From NCBI GenBank assembly GCA_033398695.1, contig CM065801.1, forward strand, positions 46,634,358-46,698,357: a stretch of 64,000 nt of DNA, read 5' to 3'. The stretch comes from Orobanche coerulescens. Lineage: Eukaryota > Streptophyta > Magnoliopsida > Lamiales > Orobanchaceae. Each line of letters begins with the position of its first letter. Position 1 is the first letter of the stretch. Below the pieces are notes generated by a model, which was not told the origin of the DNA, searched no databases, and was given only the letters and a program-made list of their open reading frames with translations. Below are positions 45,553-57,338 of this stretch, piece after piece. The translations under genes were made by a program, and so were the position numbers.

Positions 45553-48500
45553 TGTAATATCCGGAATTTCTACTACTATTGTTTAATGTTATTTTATCCG
45601 AGTTATGTTGTACAGCATGAAATCGGTACAGTATGGATAAAATAAATGAAGGACTGAGATGTCAGTATTGGTATAATTGTCGTATTTGGTCGACAATTGT
45701 ATTTGAGGATATAATATGTTGAGTAATGTATATTTGATATGCCGTATGTTCGTATTTGATATGTCGAGATGTTGGACGAGGATAGCTGAAAATGGCTAAG
45801 TGTAACATTATTAGCGCACGCTAATAATCATGAGTAGTGCACGCTATCGTGCAGGTTTAGCGCACGCTACGGATATAAGATAACGCACGCTAATGCAGTC
45901 CGATCGGAAGGAATCTACGCGTCGACCAGGCCACTTTCGGCACACGTTCTGATAAGTCAACGGATGTTGTAATGTAGTGTTAGCGCACGCTAATGCATGT
46001 TGATTAGCGCACGCTAATCCGTATCGGTCAACAGGAATCTTGGCTTTATTGGTTGCTTTCAGCATGTGGGTCACGAGCATCTTCGTGGTAGGTGTAGATC
46101 GTAGCAAGTCAATCGTATTAGCGCACGCTAAATGTAAGGACTTGCGACGCTAGACAAAGGTAAGTTACATACGCTAATGCATGGGCATTACGTACGTAAG
46201 CACATGTACGGCCGCATAAGAGCCTCTCGATCGCGATAGCGCACGCTAACAAAGCCGCTAGCGCACGCTAGAGTCATGCGCACGCTAAACATAAGGTTTA
46301 GCGCACGCTAGTAATATACTTTATAAAAAGGGACAGAAGGGTGTTATGAAGCATTTCGTCCATTCCTTCCTTGCAACCGAGAGAGAGAGTTTTTAGAGAG
46401 AGGTTTGAGGTCCCAAACACTGAGAGATGATGATCTTTAACAAGATTAAGATGGAGAGCATGGATTCAAGCCTTGTTCTTCAAGTTATTCATGATTCCTG
46501 GAATGGAGTCAAGTGTTCTTATTCTTGGTTCATCCAATCCAGGTAATTTTCGTATCCTCTTGATGATGGTTCGTTTTTCTTGGATGATTACATGTGAGGA
46601 GCATGTTGGATAATCAGATGATGATGTTATATGAGATTAATGGAATTTTGATAAGAGTTTGGGATGTTAGTTAAGATTCTTCATACTATAAGAATGTTTA
46701 TTCATTTAACCCGATCCAAGATGGATTTCTGAATCTTGGTAATTATATTGGTCGATTTAGATGAGATGAATCATGATACTAGGTTGAATTCCAGATTGAG
46801 TATGATATGATCCTTGTTATCGAGTCAGTTTGACTGTTGATGTTATTATTGATATATGGACATTGATATGATCCTTGTGATAGTTATGGTGTCGTTTATC
46901 TTCAAGAGATATGGAGATTTATGTCTCCCTTCATTCGGATTTGTAGTCGCAAGATGTTAGTCGATGCTTGGAATGCATGCCACTGTACAGCATTAGCGCA
47001 CGCTAAGCTTAGGGGCTAGCGCACGCTAACGGGGGTACTTAGCGCACGCTACGTTATGCGTTTAACGTGCGCTAAGTAGGCAGACAGTGCAGTATTTTTG
47101 TGTTGTGATTATGAATTCGTGATGGTTTGATTTGATTTGTTCTGACTGCGTTTATTGGAGGTTTTGTTGAACAGTTGAGTTCGATTGGTTAGTTTTGTCG
47201 GTTTTTGATTGTTATCGGATATGTGTTATCTGATTACTTCGATAGGTTGAGATTATTGATCGGTGATTATAACCGGATGTTTCGGTCGTGTTCAAGTATG
47301 TCCGTTGTGTTGCTTTTGATCGGGGCTGAGGAGCTCGTAGACAAAGGCAATGTGTTCGGTAGCAGCTTCGTGGTATCGGTCTCGAGGCAAGTTATTACTT
47401 GCTCAGTTGTAATGTTTAATGAATGGTTTCAATTTCATTTCATTTATAATGCATATAGTAATGATTATTACTGCAAATTCTGGAGATTTGGATTATGTGT
47501 TGTCTTTCCGATTCGGGGAGTTAAATCATAAGGTTATGACTCATTTCGGTTATTGGCATATTCGGGTATTGAGGTTACATTATGGTAAAGACGAGGATAT
47601 ATGTATCTGTTGTCCATGGTACGTTTGGATCGCCGAGCATTGCGGATAATCGTCGGTGATGGTTTGATATCGAGATTTCTCCCGAAGGACTCGGGCAAGT
47701 ATCTTATATCAATTCAGTTAGTGTTAGTGATTTGATCATGCAGGTTGTCATTCATGTTGCTGAACATGAGGTCGTCCTAGTTGTGTCATCATAGTGTCGT
47801 TCATGTTTTGATTCATATGTTGTTCATGTTGATGAACATATTGATTTGCATATATGTATGCATAATTGCATTGTTATGTTGTAAATGATCCGAATGGATC
47901 ATGAGGATCTATGCTGAGGGCGCTGGATCGGATGTCCACCATGCGTTGGTTCGACGGGATCATCATGGGGATCTATGCTGAGGGCGCTGGATCGTTGGAC
48001 AGGTTTTCCACCATGCGTTGGTTCGACGAGATCATCATGGGGATCTATGCTGAGGGCGCTGGATCGTTGGATTACCAGTATTGTGTTGATGGAATCTTGT
48101 GAATTCGCATCATTGATTTTATCATGTGCTTGTTCATGTGTGTATTGTTGGTTATCCACCTTATGATGATCTGATAGGATCATCAAGGGGATCTATGCTG
48201 AGGGCGCTGGATCGTCGGATTTCCATTGAGTATACATCATTGTTATTGCTGTGATCATATTGACGTTGTCATATGAGTATGCATTTGTAGGTCTTGTGTT
48301 AGGACCATGTCCGTTTTGCATTGATCTGATCTCGGATTAGACTGATATGATTGTCGTGGCACTTCATATCCCGAGGTATGTTCCGTATTTCCTTTGGTAT
48401 TTGTCTTTGATGGACAATCGATTATTGTTTTGGGATTTGATGATGTTATTCAATGGATCGTATTGGTCAGTAATGGTATATTTCCGTATCGTGAGTTGGT

Positions 48501-49186
48501 GATGATAGTTTGAGAATCTTGAGTATTGTTTGAGGTACAATACAGATATTATGTTCAAGTTTATTGGTTAATCGAGTACGAGATGTGAAACTGTGATAAT
48601 GGTTATTCTGATGAGAATTACTTGAGTAAGTAAAGTTATGGCGGTAAGATTACGTTGGTCGTATTCTTATGTTGTATTCTCATTGGTATGTAATTATTAA
48701 TGTGATGTGACAGTTATCATTGTTGGATATTATGGCTGACCCCGTCTTGGGATTTCTTTTTAGGTTCTTGGAGTATCGAGCTTGTAGCGGTCGTGAAGAG
48801 ATGAGCTTCCCGGAGGAAACTGGTTAGGACATGTTTTGTGCATTGAGTTTCTTGATTGGTTCTTGTATTCCGCTGCTAGAGTATCTTTATGGTTGGTCTT
48901 TTTCCGCTGCGTGAGTAATTTGAAATGCTCTTTTGGTATCTGGTAACTGAGGTTACTTTGGAAATCGTTTTCTAAACTTTTGAATGTCGGCAGTTTGGCC
49001 TTGCGATTTCAAATGAGTTTTTACGACGGTTTTCGATAAATGGATTTTATAAGTCTTTGTGAAATTTTAAAGATAGTACCGTCGTTGGCCTCTTGGGAAT
49101 TTGTTAATGTTTGCGAAAATTTCTTTTAGCCTTGTGGGTTCCATCTTGGCCCACTACGTAATATTTTCTTAAACTGGGGTGTTACA
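45553..49186 (+). repeat. LTR 2 of three-LTR element
   Basis: About 3.63 kb, uninterrupted. Palindrome array at 45808-46312, TATA at 46320, second cluster at about 46990-47080, tandem units at 47909-48072. The stretch 45900-46270 and the last 60 bases carry many short changes relative to LTRs 1 and 3. Confidence 0.9.
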
Positions 49187-51635
49187 GAATATGGTATCGG
49201 AGATTAGGTTGAGAAAACCTAGGCATTCGGGTCGAGTTGGGTCGAACTTTTGTCGTGTCATTTGAATTGTCGGTTGACAAGTGTTTGAGCTCTGGGTTTT
49301 TGTTGTTCACTCGGGCTTGTACATTATGGGATTTGCCAGTATAGTACTGGGCTTTTTATAAACTTTTACAAATGGTACTAACGTGTTTCTTCAGATAGAG
49401 CTGTGTTGTGTTCTCGAGTTGAACAGAATTTGCAAAACGTGTGTCTTGAAAATATTTGTGTCGAGTAATTTCTTTAGTTGAGACATGTGCCAGTATTACG
49501 GGGAATCGTCGGCTTCACGATCTGTAAGTACTTGGATTTTTGAATTTCATTGATATTTGTTGCCGTTGTAAGTTGATATGCTTTGAGAGTCAGCAGAATA
49601 TTATGCATTACAGTATAAGGTGATAGAGTTGGGACAGGATTGATGATCTTGAGAAGTTATGGTTTAGGAAATCAATATGTCGGTTCGATTTCGGAACAGA
49701 ATTATGCATTTGGGAGAAATGTTGTGGATTGTTGAGAAGAACATGTAGTCATGATAGATCATTTTGTGATACATGAAACTGTTTTTGAGCATTTGAAAAT
49801 GACACTTTTCAAAATGAATATTTTACGGATGTTTTACGGAAAATGATTTTGGGCCGAGACCCAATCGATTTTGAAATAGTTTTATAAACCAGGACTTGGA
49901 GTCCGAAAAGGGGTTTTCTACTTTTTAAACTTTTTTTAATGCGGAACGAGATACATGCTGAGACCCTAATGTTTGAAAAGGCTTTTTCTTGTTTTCTAAA
50001 ACTCTCGAGATCTGTAAAACACTTTACCAATCGTTTACTTGTTCAAATGGAACTTCTCGGGAAGTCTTTCGCTGTGTTTGATTTGTTGATTTGTTTCAAT
50101 GTTTTGTCATATCATATTCGAGGTGATCCAGGATAGATTAAGGATTGACGGTGCGAGTAGTATGTGGAGGAGGAGTTTTTATCAGAGTCTATATATTGAG
50201 ATTTTGGAACTTCATCGTGTGGTTTTCCAATGGAATATCAGTGAATTTGGTGACGAGCCGAATTGGTATACAGGAGTATGGATATGGACAAGCATTTGCA
50301 TAAATTCCATTTTATTTAATCGTGTATATTCGAAAAGAATTTTTATCGAGAACTTGGCACCAGCGAGCCGATTTAATTTATAAAATTGATTTCGTGGTCT
50401 TACGAAAATTTATGTTTTGAATTTTCAAACTCTTGAAAGAATTTTCGAAAATTTGTCTTTTGACAAGACTATATGATTTCAAACTGGTTTTGAAAATGTG
50501 ATTGATAACCATACGCATTTAGTGTATATTACATATCATGGTGAAGTTGTGAGTGTGACTCACGAACTGGATAATATATCAATGTGGAACGATGAATAGG
50601 GATCCGAACTTTGGTATGGTCGTTTGGTTATGCAAGGATGATCGATTGATTTATCGGATAAGAGAAATATGCTGCGTGTTGTAGATTCATGCACAGGATG
50701 TAATTTTGGAACTTTGGATTTTGTTGAAATCGGGACATATGTGCTATGTGATTCCATTGGTATGGTAGTAGTGTGATTTTTACCATTGTGATTTTGAAGT
50801 ATTTCGTAGTAAGTGTAGATTTGGGGATGGCGACCCCATGCTAGTTGTTTTGGATATTGAGTGGTCGTTCCCACTCCCTGTATGATTGGATATGTTCGTC
50901 GGTTTGTGATTGGTTGTTCGTATGCCGAGGGGTATGTTCACCAGTCGGTTGTGTTTCGTTGAGAATCACTGTATGTGATTGGTGTGTCGTTTTGAGAATT
51001 TTGCTTTTTCGTATATCTGTTTATGTGGTTCTGTATTGATCGTGTTGGAGCTTACCGTTTGAAGGTATTCTCGATTATCGTTGACCTCTGGTTGGTCATA
51101 TTGGAGTTTATCATGTTGATGATATTCTCGATTGTGTTTTGACCTCTGGTTGGTCATATGGGAATTTATCATGTTGATGATAAATTCGGTTGATTTATTG
51201 GTTGATCATTGTTGGTGATCATCTGAGCGTTCGGATTTTGTGTTGATGTTTCGGGATTCTTGTCGTTGTTTTGGGCAGTTGTTTTGCAGATGTATTGTGT
51301 ATTATTCGTCTTATCAGAATTGGGACTTGATTATGTAATCAGGCAGACAGGATTTGATTCGGGCAGATTGTTTCATCCAAAGATGATATATTTTGTTGAG
51401 ACCCAGGGAATTGTGATCGTAAGCGTATTGAGACTGTACAGTGAGATCGCTTGCTAGTATCTCAGAAGATCGTCGACCTGCGTATTTGTAAGTATGCTCT
51501 TTTGGATATTCGGTAATGATGATGATTGATCGCTGTCGTGATGATTTTGGGATATTTTGGGTTGAACGGTATGTTTGTTTGTCTTATGACGGATTGCAAG
51601 TTTCGAGGACGAAACTTATTTTAAGTGGTGTAGAA
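49187..51635 (+). other. Internal region 2 of three-LTR element, non-coding
   Basis: Near-identical to internal region 1. The PBS-like sequence at 49192 has a further change (TGGTATCGGAGATTAGG). A short segment present near 43937-43970 is missing near 50040. No protein-coding capacity. Confidence 0.85.
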
Positions 51636-54600
51636 TGTAATATCCTGAATTTCTACTACTATTGTTTAATGTTATTTTATCCAAGTTATGTTGTACAACG
51701 TGAAATCTGTACAGTATGGATAAAATAAATGAAGGACTGAGATGTCAGTATTGGTATAATTGTCGTATTCGGTCGACAATTGTATTTGAGGATATAATGT
51801 GTTGAGTAATGTATATTTGATATGCCGTATGTTCGTATTTGATATGTCGAGATGTTGGACGAGGACAGCTGAAAATGGCTAAGTTTAACATTATTAGCGC
51901 ACGCTATCGTGCAGGTTTAGCGCACGCTATGGATATAAGATAACGCACGCTAATGCAGTCCGATCGGAAGGAATCTACGAGTGGACCAGGCCACTTTCGG
52001 CGCACGTTCTGATAAGTCAACGGATGTTGTAATGTAGTGTTAGCACATGCTAATGCATGTTGATTAGCGCACGCTAATTGTATATCGGTCAACAGGGAAT
52101 CTTGGCTTTATTGGTTGCTTTCAGCATGTGGGGTCACGAGCATCTTCGTGGTAGGTGTAGACTGTAGCAAGTCAACTGGTATTAGCGCACGCTAAATGTA
52201 AGGACTTGCATACGCTAGACAGTGTAAGTTACGTACGCTAATGCATGGGCATTACGTACGTAACCACATGTACGAAGCCAGACAGTAGTCTATGGACTGC
52301 GATAGCGCACGCTAACAAAGTCAGTTAGCGCACGCTAAGGCTGTTGCGCACGCTAAACATAAGGTTTAGCGCACGCTAGTAATATACTTTATAAAAAGGG
52401 ACAGAAGGGTGTTATGAAGCATTTCGTCCATTCCTTCCTTGCAACCGAGAGAGAGTTTTTAGAGAGAGGTTTGAGGTCCCAAATACTGAGAGATGATGAT
52501 CTTTAACAAGATTAAGATGGAGAGCATGGATTCAAGCCTTGTTCTTCAAGTTATGCATGATTCTTGGAATGGAGTCAAGTGTTCTTATTCTTGGTTCATC
52601 CAATCCAGGTAATTTTCGTATCCTCTTGATGATGGTTCGTTTTTCTTGGATGATTACATGTGAGGAGCATGTTGGATAATCAGATGATGATGTTATATGA
52701 GATTCAATGGAATTTTGATAAGAGTTTGGGATGTTAGTTAAGATTCTTCATACTATAAGAATGTTGATTCATTTAACCCGATCTAAGATGGATTTCTGAA
52801 TCTTGGTAATTATATTGGTCGATTTAGATGAGATTAATCATGATACTAGGTTGAATTCCAGATTGAGTATTATATGATCCTTGTTATCGAGTCGGTTTGA
52901 CTGTTGATGTTATTATTGATATATGGACATTGATATGATCCTTGTGATAGTTATGGTGTCGTTTATCTTCAAGAGATATGGAGATTTATGTCTCCCTTCA
53001 TTCGGATTCGTAGTCGCGAGATGTTAATCGATGCATGGAATGCATGCCACTGTACAGCATTAGCGCACGCTAAGCTTACGGGCTAGCGCACGCTAACGGG
53101 GGCTACTTAGCGCACGCTACGTTATGCGTTTAACGTGCGCTAAGTAGGCAGACAGTGCAGTATTTTTGTGTTGTGATTATGAATTCATGATGGTTTGATT
53201 TGATTTGTTCTGACTGCGTTTAATAGAGGTTTTGTTGAACAGTTGAGTTCGATTGGTTAGTTTGTCGGTTTTTGATTGTTATCGAATATGTGTTATCTGA
53301 TTACTTCGATAGGTTGAGATTATTGATCGGTGATTATAACCGGATGCTGCGGTCGTGTTCGAGTATGTCCGTTGTGTTGCTTTTGATCGGGGCTGAGGAG
53401 CTCGTAGACAAAGGCAATGTGTTCGGTAGCAGCTTCGTGGTATCGGTATCGAGGCAAGTTATTACTTGCTCAGTTATAATGTTTAATGAATGGTTTCAAT
53501 TTCATTTCATTTATAATGCATATAGCAATGATTATTACTGCAAATTATGGAGATTTGGATTATATGTTGTCTTTCCGATTCTGGGAGTTAAATCGTAAGG
53601 TTATGACTCATTTCGGTTATTGGCATATTCGGGTATCGATGTTACATTACGGTAAAGACGAGGATATGAGTATCTGTTGTCCATGGTACGTTTGGATCGC
53701 CGAGGATTGCGGATAATCGTCGGTGATGGTTTGATATCGAGATTTCTCCCGAAGGACTCGGGCAAGTATCTTATATTTATTCAGTTAGTGTTAGTGATTT
53801 GATCATGCAGGTTGTCATTCATGTTGCTGAACATGAGGTCGTCCTAGTTGTGTCATCATAGTGTCGTTCATGTTTTGATTCATATGTTGTTCATGTTGAT
53901 GAACATATTGATTTGCATATGTGTATGCATAATTGCATTGTTATGTTGTAAAAGATCCGAAGGGATCATGAGGATCTATGCTGAGGGCGCTGGATCGGAT
54001 GTCCACCATGCGTTGGTTTGACGGGATCATCATGGGGATCTATGCTGAGGGAGCTGGATCGTTGGACAGGTTTTCCACCATGCGTTGGTTCGACGGGATC
54101 ATCATGGGGATCTATGCTGAGGGCGCTGGATCGTTGGATTACCAGTATTGTGTTGATGGAATCTTGTGAATTCGCATCATTGATTTTATCATGTGGTTGT
54201 TCATGTGTGTATTGTTGGTTATCCACCTTATGATGATCTGATAAGATCATCAAGGGGATCTATGCTGAGGGCGCTGGATCGTCGGATTTCCATTGAGTAT
54301 ACATCATTGTTATTGTTGTGATCATATTGACGTTGTCATATGAGTATGCATTTGTAGGTCTTGTGTTAGGACCATGTCCGTTTTGCATTGATCTGATCTC
54401 GGATTAGACTGATATGATTGTCGTGGCACTTCATATCCCGAGGTATGTTCCGTATTTCCTTTGGTATTTGTCTTTGATGGACAATCGATTATCGTTTTGG
54501 GGTTTGATGATGTTATTCGATGGATCGTATTGGTCAGTAATGGTATATTTCCGTATCATGAGTTGGTGATGATAGTTTGAGAATCTTGAGTATTGTTTGA

Positions 54601-55262
54601 GGTACAATACAGATATTATGTTCGAGTTTATTGGTTAATCGAGTACGAGATGTGAAACTGTGATAATGGTTATTCTGATGAGAATTACTTGAGTAAGTAA
54701 AGTTATGGCGGTAAGATTACGTTAGTCGTATTCTTATGTTGTATTCTCATTAGTATGTAATTATTAATGTGATGTGACAGTTATCATTGTTGGATATTAT
54801 GGCTGACCCCGTCGTGGGATTTCTTTTTAGGTTCTTGGAGTATCGAGCTTGTAGCGGTCGTGAAGAGATGAGCTTCCTGGAGGATACTGGTTAGGACATG
54901 TTTTGTGCATTGAGTTTCTTGATTGGTTCTTGTATTCCGCTGCTAGAGTATCTTTATGGTTGGTCTTTTTCCGCTGCGTGAGTATTTTGAAATGCTCTTT
55001 TGGTATCTGGTAACTGAGGTTACTTTGGAAATTGTTTTCTAAACTTTTGAATGTCGGCAGTTTGGCCTTGCGATTTCAAATGAGTTTTTACGACGGTTTT
55101 CGATAAATAGATTTTATAAGTCTTTGTGAAATTTTAAAGATAGTACCGTCATTGGCCTCTTGGGCATTTGTTAATGTTTGCGAAAATTTCTTTTAGCCTT
55201 GTGGTTTCCATCTCGGGGCCCACGGCGCTGTAATATTTCCGGTTAAATCTGGGGGTGTTACA
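51636..55262 (+). repeat. LTR 3 of three-LTR element
   Basis: About 3.63 kb, ending GGGGGTGTTACA, followed by the GAAAT duplication at 55263-55267. Palindrome array 51893-52380, TATA at 52388, second cluster 53057-53140. Confidence 0.92.
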
Positions 55263-56095
55263 GAAATCTCGGTATAACGAAAATTCACATTTCTTAAACT
55301 TTACATACAACCTCTATTTCTAAAGTGTCTCCAACGTGATACTTAGGTGTTCGTGGTGTTGTTTCTTGTCCTTGAAATACAACAAAATATCATCTATGAA
55401 GAAGTCTAAGTATGGGTGGAACACCATGTTCATCAAATCCATGAAAACAGCTGGTGCATTACTTAGATCGAACGACATCACCATAAATTCGTAGTACCCA
55501 TAACAGGTTCTAAATGCTGTTTTATTTTTGAAATATCACTCTCCTTAATCTTCAACTGATGGTAGCCAGATCTTTAACTATCCTTTGAAAAAGTACCGGA
55601 ACCTCTCGAACGATCAAAGAAAGCCTCTATCATTGGGAGCGGATACTTAATCTGGATAGTGGGACGATTCAGCTCCCTATAATTGATACACATCCTTAGT
55701 GACCCATCCTTCTTCTTAAATAAAATGGGAAAATCCCATGGTGAGACACTAGGGCGAATAAACCTTAGATCCAACAACTCCTGGATTTGAACTTTCAACT
55801 CTTGAAGTTCCTTCAGCGCCATTATATATGGTGCCTTAGATGTTGGGGACTTATAGCAATGATAAAATAACGCATGTGCACATATAACTATGAATTCAAA
55901 AGAACCTATTTTACAAAATTGACTGGAAATACGTCATTAGTACATGAATCATGGTTGATCCATTAAACTGTATTTATCACATTATGATTAATAATAGCCT
56001 AAATATGTCTTGGAGTCGACGTAGAGCGGCTGAGGTAGATGATCATAATCGATATAAGGATTTACAGAACCGTAGACCCGCTCTGATCCCACTCA
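55263..56095 (-). pseudogene. Level-0 Ty3/gypsy: N-terminal RT, deleted gag-protease, primer site
   Basis: On the minus strand the RT runs from about 55860 to 55263: [19 protein letters not shown] near 55855-55795, [20 protein letters not shown] near 55700-55640 and [20 protein letters not shown] near 55400-55340. It ends in CEFSLYRDF at the GAAAT site and continues at 31137. Upstream of the RT there is no gag or protease; 55857-56080 is non-coding. CTCTGATCCC at 56081-56090 is the inverse of a GGATCAGAG-type Met-tRNA primer site next to the LTR. Gag-protease was probably deleted. Confidence 0.8.
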
Positions 56096-56946
56096 TGTAA
56101 CACTCTATTCCATGAAAAATAATTCTTCAAATTTTTAAGGAAAATAAATGAATATTTGCAGCGGAAATAAATTTTGAAAACCAAATATAATAACTGCAAA
56201 TAATATTCTCAAATCATCATTAAACAAAAATATACTTTAATGTGAAATTAAAACCAATCGAACACTTGAACATAGATTTAGATAAATAACAGTAAATAAA
56301 TAAATAAATAAATAAACCTTCATTCGTTAAGCTTGATCATCCAACACTCAAGCGCACGCCACACTGTACTCCTTAACATGAAATGGATAAAATAATTGAG
56401 GTGAGCTTTCAACTCGCTCGAGTACACAATATGTCTAAGTTAATTTCTAAATATGTTAGCAAGTATAATCAACATAACTGATAAATTCTGAAGCCCGTCG
56501 ACTAGCCCTAATGCTTTACGCATAACCAAGTGCTTCTTACTGATTTGCATATTTAAATGCTTCTAATTGATTTGCACAATTATGTGTTTCTGACTGATTC
56601 GCACATTTAAGTATTTTTGATTGATTTCACGTGCACATACAAGAAAATATATAAAGCAATTAATATAAAAAGAGCGTAGTAAAATCCCCACACATTGATA
56701 AAATGCAGTTCTTAGCTTGAAAATGATGTAGATGCTTGACTCAACATTCCTAGGCAGTAACTTCTTGTAATAATCTACAAATAATATAATCATTTATTAT
56801 TTTAATACAACTGAAAATAAAGAAAAGAATTTAAATTTAAAATTGAACATTAGTACTAATTGAATGAGTCGAAATGAGGCAAAGGGACTGATATTAGATA
56901 TTTAATAGCTCACTGAGGGTTAGTTTGAAGGATTAAATAATGTTTC
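56096..56946 (-). repeat. Level-0 gypsy 5' LTR (minus orientation), outer end uncertain
   Basis: TGTAACACTCTA at 56096 is the inverse of an LTR ending TAGAGTGTTACA, adjacent to the primer site. The rest is AT-rich with no ORF of interest. The outer end could not be fixed; 56946 is only the point where a copia-type LTR may start. Confidence 0.5.
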
Positions 56947-57129
56947 TGTTAAAGTAATAATACCCAATGTGTGCCTAAGTCTGTTAGTTTACGGGCTTTC
57001 CTAGTTAGGGTAGGGTTAGATCTGCATGTATGTATTTCTCCCTATTTAAAGGGATGTCATCAATGGAATAATACACAGTCTTTTCCCTACTTTCTGTTTC
57101 AGTTATCCCTTCATCACGTTATCAGCACG
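56947..57129 (+). mobile_element. Probable short copia LTR and primer site
   Basis: A short stretch beginning TGTTAAAGTAATAATACCC, with TATTTAAAGGG at about 57043, ending CTTCATCA at 57116 and followed by CGTTATCAGCACG (57117-57129). TTATCAGCACG is commonly seen after short LTRs of plant Ty1/copia elements. Assigned from form and from the copia remnant downstream at 58651. Confidence 0.45.
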
Positions 57130-57338
57130 TAGTCCCCCAGCTGAGCAAGAAAAAAAAAGAGGCCGGTTTTCTGAAAATTCCAAAAAAAAATCAGATTTTT
57201 TTCTGAAACCCTAAACCCGCGGCCGCCGTCTTCTTCCCCGCAAGCAACCAGGCGTCAGAGCAGCCTTCATCGCCGATCCAAATCAGCACCAGATCGATTG
57301 CCCCCTATATAGTCGATGGACACCTTCTTCGCAAATCA
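57130..57338 (+). other. Copia-type leader
   Basis: Non-coding, with A-runs (57149-57190) and CGCGGCCGCCGTCTTCTTCC, which resembles the untranslated leader between primer site and gag. No reading frame continues from here into the mTERF sequence. Confidence 0.35.

Larger units (their letters stand above)
31143..55262 (+). mobile_element. Non-coding three-LTR element (LARD-like, chromovirus-type ends)
   Basis: Three LTRs (31143-43086 with an insertion, 45553-49186, 51636-55262; each about 3.6 kb) alternate with two near-identical internal regions of about 2.45 kb. Only the outer ends carry the target duplication GAAAT (31138-31142 and 55263-55267). The internal regions have a tRNA-Met-type PBS, and a stem-loop plus purine tract before the next LTR, but no gag or pol. 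Known: large non-coding LTR elements depend on proteins of related elements. Two internals under one TSD fit unequal recombination between copies. Confidence 0.9.
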
